Shown here: positions 1 to 5,303 of the stretch, in pieces | Position numbering within the stretch: the stretch's first letter is position 1 | Layout of the letters: the number at the start of each line of letters is the position of its first letter | NCBI GenBank assembly: GCA_019241915.1 | Contig: JAFAWI010000247.1 | Coordinates: forward strand, 1-5,303 | Direction of reading: 5' to 3' | DNA length: 5,303 nucleotides | Source: Alphaproteobacteria bacterium | GTDB lineage: Bacteria > Pseudomonadota > Alphaproteobacteria > ATCC43930 > CGMCC-115725 | Position numbers and translations under genes: made by a program | Notes under the pieces: model-generated | What the model was told of the DNA's origin: nothing | Databases searched by the model: none | Seen by the model: the letters and a program-made list of their open reading frames with translations, nothing else

Positions 1-1470
1 ATGTCGATCCTCGAGGAGGGCACCAATTCGGTGTCGATTCCGATGATGGCGGTGTTCAATAATCTCGTGCTGTACGACCAGCATGCGCCGCAAAACAGCC
101 TCGACACCATTGTCCCCGACCTCGCCGAGAGCTGGTCATGGAGCGCCGACGGCCTGCGGCTGACGTTCAAGTTGCGTAATGGGGTCAAATGGCACGACGG
201 CCAGCCGTTCACCGCGGCCGACGTCAAATGCACATGGGACCTGCTGACCGGTCGGGGGAACAACAAGCTCCGCGCCAACCCGCGCAAGACATGGTGGAGC
301 AATATTGCGGACGTCGTCGCGGACGGGCCGACGGAAGCCAGCTTGATATTGAACCGGCCGCAACCGGCGATCCTGGCGCTGTTGGCGTCCGGCCTCGCGC
401 CGGTCTATCCCTGTCATATAGCGCCGGAACAGATGCGCCAGCATCCGATTGGAACCGGCCCGTTCACGTTCGTCGAGTTCAAGCCGAATGTGTCGATCAA
501 GCTGGCGCGCAATGCCGACTATTGGAAGCCCGGCCGGCCTTATCTCGATGCAATCGAATACACGATCGTCCCTAATCGCGCGACCGCGTTGCTGGCCTTC
601 GCCGCCGGGCAGTTCGACATGACCTTTCCCTATGAGGTGACGGCGCCGTTGATCAAGGACGTCAAGCAGCAGGCGCCGCAGGCGGATTGTCAACTGGTAC
701 CCGCCAATTCGAGCACAAACCTGTTGGTCAACCGCGATCGACCGCCCTTCGACAGCGCCGATTTGCGCCGCGTGCTGGCTCTCTCCCTCGACCGCCGGAG
801 CTTTATCGACATTTTGGCGCAAGGTCAGGGCGATGTCGGTGCAGCGATGGAGCCGGCGCCGTCAGGGATTTGGGGGATGCCGCCAGACATGCTGGCGACG
901 CTGCCCGGTTACGGCCCCGATGTGGGCAGCAACCGTGCGGCGGGGCGCGAGATCATGCAAAAGCTCGGTTACACCGCCGACAAGCATCTCGCGATCAAGA
1001 TCTCCACCCGCAACATCCCCACCTATCGCGACCCTGCCGTCATTCTGATCGATCAGCTGAAGGAGGTTTGGATCGACCCCGAGCTCGATGCGGTCGAGAC
1101 CGCCAACTGGTTCCCAAAACTGGCTCGAAAGGACTATCAGATCGGCGTCAACAACACCGGCAGCGGCGTCGACGATCCCGATCAGCAATTCTTCGAGAAT
1201 TACGCGTGCGGCTCGGAGCGCAACTACACCGGCTATTGCAACAAGGATTTGGAAGCGCTGTTCGTCGAGCAGTCGACCCTCGGCGACCGCGAGAAGCGCC
1301 GCCAACGGGTCTGGCAAATCGACAAGCGGCTACAGGAAGACGGCGCCCGCCCGATCGTCTACCACACGCGCCTCGGCACCTGCCTGCAGCCGCAGGTCAA
1401 AGGCCTCGCCATTATGGTCAACAGCCAATACAACGGCTGGCGCATGGAGGACGTCTGGCTTGACCGCTGA
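1..1470 (+). CDS. Extracellular solute-binding protein, SBP family 5 (peptide/nickel/opine ABC importer), 5'-truncated
   Basis: Periplasmic receptor of a peptide-type ABC importer; it captures a ligand and delivers it to the membrane permeases. The 489 visible residues carry the family landmarks in order: LAESW (41-45), NGVKWHDGQPFTAADV (60-75), GTGPF (151-155) followed by NADYW and a GRPYLD segment (171-183), and near the C-terminus a cysteine pair (C403, C413) in the NYACGSERNYTGYC segment, a likely disulfide in these proteins. The TGA stop is at 1468-1470. The ATG at base 1 is probably internal: there is no signal peptide, and family members usually have a leader plus a few dozen residues before the NNLVLYD segment, so the gene probably starts left of the window. 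The ligand cannot be read from sequence; relatives bind peptides, opines, glutathione, nickel or other small organics. It is convergent with the minus-strand cluster, so its partner permeases may be upstream on the plus strand or beyond the right edge. Confidence 0.95.
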   Translation: MSILEEGTNSVSIPMMAVFNNLVLYDQHAPQNSLDTIVPDLAESWSWSADGLRLTFKLRNGVKWHDGQPFTAADVKCTWDLLTGRGNNKLRANPRKTWWSNIADVVADGPTEASLILNRPQPAILALLASGLAPVYPCHIAPEQMRQHPIGTGPFTFVEFKPNVSIKLARNADYWKPGRPYLDAIEYTIVPNRATALLAFAAGQFDMTFPYEVTAPLIKDVKQQAPQADCQLVPANSSTNLLVNRDRPPFDSADLRRVLALSLDRRSFIDILAQGQGDVGAAMEPAPSGIWGMPPDMLATLPGYGPDVGSNRAAGREIMQKLGYTADKHLAIKISTRNIPTYRDPAVILIDQLKEVWIDPELDAVETANWFPKLARKDYQIGVNNTGSGVDDPDQQFFENYACGSERNYTGYCNKDLEALFVEQSTLGDREKRRQRVWQIDKRLQEDGARPIVYHTRLGTCLQPQVKGLAIMVNSQYNGWRMEDVWLDR

Positions 1471-1785
1471 TCAGTCCGGCAGTTCGAGGTCGAGCAGCGG
1501 GCCGTACTGCTGCGCTCCGAAGACGTCGGCGTCGCCGGGGCTGCCGCTGGGAATTCGGCGATAGATGGTGAATTTGATCGCCCGCGCGGCGTCGAACGAG
1601 ACGTGGTCGCTGATGCGGCCCGGCTCGATCCCAAAGACCCGGCAGACCGCATCGCGCGAGAGTGTCCCGCTGTCGCGCACCTTCTCGTAACTGGCGAGGT
1701 CCGGGAAGATCACATCGAACGTGATCTTGTCGACGCCGGCATTCTTGCTGCGGATCGTCTTGGCGACGTCGGCAAGCCTCGGCAT
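1471..1785 (-). CDS. DUF4387 family protein (AtuA-associated small protein)
   Basis: A 104-residue, probably cytoplasmic protein with no signal peptide, membrane segment or known catalytic motif. It matches my recollection of DUF4387, whose members are about 100-115 residues and often lie next to AtuA/DUF1446 genes: the N-terminal IRSKNAG (11-17), the central TFDVIFPD (22-29), and the C-terminal SGSPGDADVFGAQQYGPLLDLE block (80-101). The function is unknown; close coupling to AtuA suggests a partner or second subunit. The start is ambiguous. ATG at 1785 gives the N-terminus MPRLADVAKTIRSKNAG and lies 5 nt after the AtuA stop, with a weak GGGG at 1800-1797 as ribosome site. An in-frame GTG at 1794 overlaps the AtuA stop in a GTGA arrangement typical of translational coupling, with GAAG 7 nt upstream (1805-1802). 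A GTG at 1818 would add residues that look non-conserved. The family is secure; the exact start is not. Confidence 0.88.
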   Translation of the reverse strand: MPRLADVAKTIRSKNAGVDKITFDVIFPDLASYEKVRDSGTLSRDAVCRVFGIEPGRISDHVSFDAARAIKFTIYRRIPSGSPGDADVFGAQQYGPLLDLELPD

Positions 1786-1790
1786 CCCCG

Positions 1791-3191
1791 TCACAGCCCC
1801 GCTTCGACAATGCAGCACGGGAACAGCTCCAGCGGATCGCTCACGCGCATCGTGTGGTTAAGCGTCCAGCGATATGCCGGGCTTGCCTGCATCACTTCGT
1901 CCAACAGAAACGCGACACCGCCGGCCGTCCCTTTCACCTGCGGCAAGCGCGCATAGAACATCTGCCGTGTCGCGATCATGGCGACTTCTTCCGCCATCGC
2001 GGCGGTCGGCGCGATACCCTGCACAACAACGGCGAGTTCATGCGCCGGCGCCGTTCGCCGGGGCTCGTTCGGTCCGAGGATCGCGTCGCGGCCATAGATC
2101 GAGAAATGCAGCTCGTAGCCGCCGTCGCCGAGCCGCTCGGCAACCTGTCGGCGCGCCCACCCCGTGACCTCGTCGATATTCGCGATCGTGTACGGGTCGC
2201 GCACCCCGACGATGCCGACATACCGCTCGCCGATCTTGCCCGAACCCTCGAGCTTTACCCGCAATTCGGCGGCCGGCACATAGCGCGGCCCGACGACCCG
2301 CACCGTCCGCTCGTCGTATTGCTCGTAGCGGCACTCGCTCATATCGATGTGGCCGCCGAGAAAATATTCGTAGAACGGGTTGGCCCGCTCGTACATCGCA
2401 TGACCGGCAACGGAGGCGATGGTGCAGCGCTGCTCGGGCAGCATTGCTGCGACCTTGATGTCGTCCATCGTGATTTCACCGAGCACCGATTCCTTGGCGC
2501 CGTAAGGCTCGCAGCAGAACGAGGCGCATTCGAGGATCTTGCCGTAGAAATACGCAAGCGCCGCGGGAAACCCCTGGCGGATTGCCGGCGCGGCAAAGAT
2601 CGCGCAATCGCTGCTGCGCCCGCCGATGATTACATCGGCCCCCTGATCGAGCAGCTTGACATAGGGATCGATGCCAGCCACGGCGACGACCCGCTCGGTC
2701 GAGTCCAGTGTCTCTCGGTCAAGCGGGGCGCGGCCATCGAGGCCGAATACCGGCTCGCCCGAATCGAGGCGCCGGCTCAGCGCGTCCTTGTCGAGCTCGG
2801 AATAGAAGTAGCCGATGCGAAATTTTGCCAGGCGATGCTTGCGCGCCAGCTCCTGGATGATGCCGACAAACAAGTCGACGCGGCTGTTGGTGCCGGTATC
2901 CCCGGCGGAGCCGACGATCATCGGTATGCCAAGGCGCCGCGAGGCCACCAGCATGGTCTCGAGATCCTCGGTCTGCCAGCCCAGCGGGCTCGACGATGTG
3001 TCGCCGCCAAGCGGTCCCGGCCCCACATCGCACGATCCGGAATCGGCGCAGATCAAATCGGGTTCGGCTTCGCAGCCGATGCGAAAGCTGCCGGCTTTGA
3101 TCGGCGCAAAGCCGAGATGCCCGTTCGGGCAGACAATCCGCAAGGTACGATTGGCGGAGCGGGTGTGCGTAATCGAAATCGGCATCGGCAT
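1791..3191 (-). CDS. AtuA family protein (acyclic terpene utilization family, DUF1446)
   Basis: A 466-residue soluble protein of the AtuA/DUF1446 family. The family is named after AtuA of the Pseudomonas acyclic terpene (citronellol/geraniol) pathway, but the reaction AtuA itself carries out is not established, and many homologues lie outside terpene operons. Visible landmarks are the N-terminal RIVCPNGHLGFAP stretch (18-30), ICADSGSCDVGPGPLG (47-62), the glycine-rich GSAGDTG (94-100), and the conserved IIGGRSSDCAIFAAPAI (188-204). Length fits the shorter form of the family. No signal peptide or membrane span is seen. ATG at 3191 is used; ATG at 3185 is equally possible, with GGCGAG 6 nt upstream of it. 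The gene lies 180 bp downstream of the ABC ATPase pair and is directly followed by DUF4387. No carboxylase or acyl-CoA dehydrogenase of the terpene pathway is visible, so a terpene role should not be assumed. Confidence 0.92.
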   Translation of the reverse strand: MPMPISITHTRSANRTLRIVCPNGHLGFAPIKAGSFRIGCEAEPDLICADSGSCDVGPGPLGGDTSSSPLGWQTEDLETMLVASRRLGIPMIVGSAGDTGTNSRVDLFVGIIQELARKHRLAKFRIGYFYSELDKDALSRRLDSGEPVFGLDGRAPLDRETLDSTERVVAVAGIDPYVKLLDQGADVIIGGRSSDCAIFAAPAIRQGFPAALAYFYGKILECASFCCEPYGAKESVLGEITMDDIKVAAMLPEQRCTIASVAGHAMYERANPFYEYFLGGHIDMSECRYEQYDERTVRVVGPRYVPAAELRVKLEGSGKIGERYVGIVGVRDPYTIANIDEVTGWARRQVAERLGDGGYELHFSIYGRDAILGPNEPRRTAPAHELAVVVQGIAPTAAMAEEVAMIATRQMFYARLPQVKGTAGGVAFLLDEVMQASPAYRWTLNHTMRVSDPLELFPCCIVEAGL

Positions 3192-3217
3192 CTCGCCGTC
3201 CCGTTCGTAATCGGTAC

Positions 3218-3246
3218 ATCACATGCCGACAACGTGGCCTCGTCAA
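3218..3246 (-). promoter_or_regulatory. Possible sigma70-type promoter for the AtuA/DUF4387 pair
   Basis: On the minus strand TTGACG (3246-3241, five of six matches to the -35 consensus) is followed after exactly 17 bp by TGTGAT (3223-3218, four of six matches to the -10 consensus). The inferred transcript would start near 3211, about 20 nt before the AtuA ATG at 3191. Spacing and position are right, but such matches arise by chance and alphaproteobacterial promoters are often degenerate. Confidence 0.25.
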
Positions 3247-3326
3247 TGACATGATAAGAGGATGTCCGGCAGCGAGGTTTTTCGTCTCGAACCAGGGTTC
3301 TTCGTCGTGCCGTGTCAAATGTGCGG

Positions 3327-3360
3327 ACAAAGGCGCCATGGCCGCCACCGCGGTGGCGCC
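3327..3360 (-). terminator. GC-rich dyad after the ATPase gene, weak terminator or attenuator candidate
   Basis: A perfect 16-bp palindrome, CGCCACCGCGGTGGCG, lies at 3343-3358, 13 nt after the ATPase stop. On the minus-strand RNA it could form a 6-bp stem with a CGCG loop. Alternatively GGCGCCA (3360-3354) can pair perfectly with TGGCGCC (3338-3332), a 7-bp stem directly followed by TTTGT. The two folds exclude each other. The U-tract is short, so classical intrinsic termination is weak at best; a partial terminator or an RNA-stabilising hairpin that lowers expression of the downstream pair is possible. Confidence 0.3.
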
Positions 3361-3371
3361 GCTCGTTCGAG

Positions 3372-4352
3372 CTAGATCGGCATTGGGTTGAGGCAAGCAA
3401 CCGTTCGATACGGCGGCGAGATCTGCGCTACCGGCCTGTCGGTTCGGCACGCGGCGGAGCGCCGGACACAACGCGGCTCGAAGGCGCACCCGCTGGGCAA
3501 GTTGCGCATATCGGGCATGCTGCCGGGGATGGCATCGATGTCGCGCTCGCGACGCTGCGCGTGCACGGTAGAGGCGAGGAGCCCCGCGGTGTAGGGGTGC
3601 TGGGGGGCGCTCAAAATGTCGCCGACCGGGCCCGTCTCGACGATGCGGCCGGCGTACATCACCGCGATCCGATCGGCGATCTCCGCGGCCACGCCCAGAT
3701 CGTGCGTCACCAAAATCATGCCCATGCCCAGTTCGCGCTGGAGTCGACGCAACAAGATCAGCACCTGGACTTGCACCGTGGCGTCGAGCGCGGTGGTCGG
3801 TTCGTCGGCCAGCAACAGCAGCGGGTCGCACGACAGCGCCATCGCGATCATCGCCCGCTGGCGCAGACCTCCGGACAGCTCGTGCGGATAAGCATCGAGA
3901 CGGCGCTCGGCCGACGGGACGCGCACCAGCTCCAGCAACTCGAGCGCCCGCGCGCGTCCCGCTTTGCGACCGCACCCGGTATGGCGGCGGACCGCTTCGC
4001 CGATCTGCTGGCCAACCGTGTAGACCGGGTCCAACGCGGTCATCGGCTCCTGGAAGATCATCGCCACATCGTTGCCACGCAGATCCCGCAACTCGCGCGG
4101 CCGCATCGTCAGGATGTCCCTGCCGTTGACGCGCACCCCGCCGGCAACTTGCGCATGTCTGGGCAACAGCCGCATCAGCGAGCGCAGCGTCACCGATTTG
4201 CCCGAGCCGGATTCACCGAGGATGCACAGCACCTCGCCGCGGCGCGCGACGAAGCTGACATCGTTGACGGCATGCACCGTGGCCTCGCGAGAGACGAACT
4301 TGACGCTGAGGTCGTTCACCTCGACCAGCGGAACGTCCGCTGCGCCCTGCAT
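3372..4352 (-). CDS. Peptide-type ABC importer ATP-binding protein, OppD/DppD-like
   Basis: A cytoplasmic ATPase subunit that powers import by a peptide/opine/nickel-type ABC transporter, paired with the F-type ATPase encoded upstream. Its 326 residues, usual for OppD/DppD, hold all nucleotide-binding motifs: Walker A GESGSGKS (46-53), Q-loop FQEPMTALDP (Q101), signature LSGGLRQR (159-166), Walker B LLLLADEP with catalytic E184, D-loop ALD (188-190) and H-loop H217. The C-terminal oligopeptide extension has HPYT (252-255) and a cysteine set C289-x5-C295-x6-C302-x17-C320, which in some relatives binds an iron-sulfur cluster. FQEP..ALDP marks the D type. The start chosen is ATG at 4352, 1 nt after the TGA of the upstream ATPase, with AGGA 10 nt upstream (4366-4363); the frame stays open to 4478, but those extra residues overlap the neighbour and do not resemble the family. 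Confidence 0.95.
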   Translation of the reverse strand: MQGAADVPLVEVNDLSVKFVSREATVHAVNDVSFVARRGEVLCILGESGSGKSVTLRSLMRLLPRHAQVAGGVRVNGRDILTMRPRELRDLRGNDVAMIFQEPMTALDPVYTVGQQIGEAVRRHTGCGRKAGRARALELLELVRVPSAERRLDAYPHELSGGLRQRAMIAMALSCDPLLLLADEPTTALDATVQVQVLILLRRLQRELGMGMILVTHDLGVAAEIADRIAVMYAGRIVETGPVGDILSAPQHPYTAGLLASTVHAQRRERDIDAIPGSMPDMRNLPSGCAFEPRCVRRSAACRTDRPVAQISPPYRTVACLNPMPI

Positions 4353-4353
4353 C

Positions 4354-5303
4354 TCAGTCTTGTCCTGCCATGCTGTGACCCGAGGTTGGATCGTGCACGT
4401 GGCATGCGGCGATATGGGCATCCGTACCGCGCGATACCCGAAGGGCCGGCACGGCGGTCTGGCACACGGTCTCGGCAAAAGGGCAGCGGGTGCGGAAACG
4501 GCACCCCGAAGGAGGATCGATCGGGTTTGGCGGGTCGCCCGTGATCGGCGGCTCTTCGATGCGATCCGCCGGATTCATCGACGGTCGCGATGCGAGCAGC
4601 GCTTTCGTGTACGGGTGCTGCGGCCGGTCGAAAATGTCATCGACCGGCCCCAGCTCGACGACCCGGCCCAGATACATCACCAGCACCCGGTCGCTGATGT
4701 AACGCACGACGTTGAGGTCGTGGCTGATAAACACGTAGGTGAGGTTCAATTGCCGCTTGAGCGCGCGCAACAAATTGAGCACCTGAGCCTCGACGGATTT
4801 GTCGAGAGCCGAGACAGGCTCGTCGAGGATCACCATGCGCGGTTCGGTGGCGAGCGCGCGGGCGATGTTGACGCGCTGCTTCTGACCGCCCGACAGCTCA
4901 TGCGGATAGCGCGGACCGAACAAATCCGCGTCGAGCCCGACCTTGCCGAGGATCGCGCGCGCAATGTCGCGGGCCTCCGCCCGCTTGCGACCTTGGATGA
5001 ACGGGCCGAACGCCACCGAATCTCGCACCGGCATACGTGGATTGAGCGAGGAATAGGAATCCTGAAACACGATCTGCACTTGGCGGCGCAGCGCATTCAC
5101 GGGAAGACCGCCGTCGACGCCAACCGGGTCGCCCGCGAAAATCAGCTCGCCACTATCAGGAGCGACCAGGTGAAGCAGCAAGCGCGCCAGTGTGGACTTG
5201 CCGCATCCGCTCTCGCCGACGATTCCCAGGGTTTCGCCGCGCGCGACGTCAAACGAGACGCCGTCGACCGCCTGCACCGACTTGCCGGCGGCACCCTTTA
5301 CGG
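4354..5303 (-). CDS. Peptide-type ABC importer ATP-binding protein, OppF/DppF-like, 5'-truncated
   Basis: The second ATPase of the same importer. The frame stays open through the right edge: before the GTG at 5277-5275 it reads VKGAAGKS, which fits the usual linker ahead of QAVDGVSFDV, so that GTG is an internal valine and the true start lies outside, probably 20-40 codons away. Counting from that codon, Walker A GESGCGKS is at 21-28, Q-loop FQDSYSSLNPR at 71-81 (Q72), signature LSGGQKQR at 128-135, Walker B MVILDEP at 148-154 (E153), D-loop SALD at 156-159 and H-loop H186. The C-terminal HPYT (221-224) is followed by C259-x5-C265-x6-C272-x19-C292. FQDSYSSLNP and GESGCGKS mark the F type. The TGA stop (4356-4354) is 1 nt from the next ATPase's ATG, so the two are co-translated. 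Permeases are expected upstream, beyond the window. Confidence 0.95.
   Translation of the reverse strand, partial: VKGAAGKSVQAVDGVSFDVARGETLGIVGESGCGKSTLARLLLHLVAPDSGELIFAGDPVGVDGGLPVNALRRQVQIVFQDSYSSLNPRMPVRDSVAFGPFIQGRKRAEARDIARAILGKVGLDADLFGPRYPHELSGGQKQRVNIARALATEPRMVILDEPVSALDKSVEAQVLNLLRALKRQLNLTYVFISHDLNVVRYISDRVLVMYLGRVVELGPVDDIFDRPQHPYTKALLASRPSMNPADRIEEPPITGDPPNPIDPPSGCRFRTRCPFAETVCQTAVPALRVSRGTDAHIAACHVHDPTSGHSMAGQD

Larger units (their letters stand above)
3192..3371. other. Non-coding gap between atuA-like gene and ABC ATPase gene
   Basis: This 180-bp stretch separates the stop of the D-type ATPase (TAG at 3374-3372) from the AtuA start. It is the only clear intergenic space in the window. 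Open frames cross it, but they are arginine-rich continuations of shadow frames with no family resemblance. It holds a GC-rich dyad close to the ATPase stop and, nearer to the AtuA gene, a slightly more AT-rich patch with a promoter-like pair of hexamers; both are listed separately. Confidence 0.7.

Noticed and set aside
1..3. ATG at the first base as the true start of the binding protein
   Set aside because: Starting here would leave an SBP family 5 protein without leader and without its first conserved strand; it is more likely an internal methionine at the window edge.
1483..1525. Small stem (GCAGC/GCTGC) as a terminator for the convergent genes
   Set aside because: Only 5 bp with a 10-nt loop, inside the DUF4387 coding region and with no T-run on either strand.
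1854..3254. Long plus-strand open frame antisense to the AtuA gene, coincidentally also 466 codons
   Set aside because: Its first codon positions face the G/C-rich third positions of the AtuA gene, which removes most stop codons; the translation is arginine/alanine-rich and resembles no family.
3313..3318. Perfect TTGACA hexamer on the minus strand as a -35 box
   Set aside because: No acceptable -10 hexamer lies 16-18 bp downstream (the sequence there is CCTGGTTC).
2719..3975. Minus-strand open frame crossing the intergenic gap and parts of both neighbouring genes
   Set aside because: Out of frame with both real genes and dominated by arginine and alanine; a frame kept open by high G+C.
4353..4478. 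N-terminal extension of the D-type ATPase frame up to an upstream ATG
   Set aside because: These 42 codons overlap the end of the upstream ATPase in another frame and read as proline/arginine-rich noise; the ATG at 4352 gives the family length and 1-nt spacing.
3312..4544. Long plus-strand open frame opposite the D-type ATPase
   Set aside because: Shadow of the ATPase gene: histidine/arginine/glutamine-rich, low-complexity translation, no motif, and the minus-strand reading has every ABC motif.
5275..5277. GTG as the start of the F-type ATPase
   Set aside because: The frame stays open to the window edge and the preceding residues fit the family linker before AVDGVSFDV, so it is an internal valine.

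Overview
The window is GC-rich coding DNA (by eye about 60-65% G+C, with G/C-dominated third codon positions), most like an alphaproteobacterium of the Bradyrhizobium/Rhodopseudomonas type. That assignment is an inference from composition and protein style; no marker gene is present. No rRNA, tRNA, insertion sequence, CRISPR array or phage gene is visible.

Layout from left to right: (1) positions 1-1470, plus strand: an extracellular solute-binding protein of the peptide/nickel/opine type (SBP family 5), cut by the left edge so that its signal peptide is missing. (2) 1471-1785, minus strand: a small DUF4387 protein. (3) 1791-3191, minus: an AtuA-family (DUF1446) protein. (4) 3192-3371: a 180-bp non-coding gap with a strong GC dyad and a possible promoter. 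(5) 3372-4352, minus: an OppD/DppD-type ABC ATPase. (6) 4354-5303, minus: an OppF/DppF-type ABC ATPase, cut by the right edge.

The minus-strand genes read from right to left as ATPase F-type, ATPase D-type, AtuA, DUF4387. The two ATPase genes are 1 nt apart and AtuA/DUF4387 are adjacent or overlapping, so each pair is almost certainly co-transcribed. Whether all four share one transcript depends on the 180-bp gap. The permeases of the importer, and probably its own binding protein, should lie beyond 5303. The plus-strand binding protein meets DUF4387 tail to tail with no spacer; it may serve the same importer from a separate transcript, or belong to a different one.

The simplest reading is an uptake-plus-catabolism cluster: a peptide-type ABC importer brings in an unknown small organic substrate, and the AtuA/DUF4387 pair takes part in its breakdown. 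The families are recognisable, so I do not see a wholly new system. What is unsettled is the biochemical role of AtuA plus DUF4387 outside terpene catabolism and its link to this importer.
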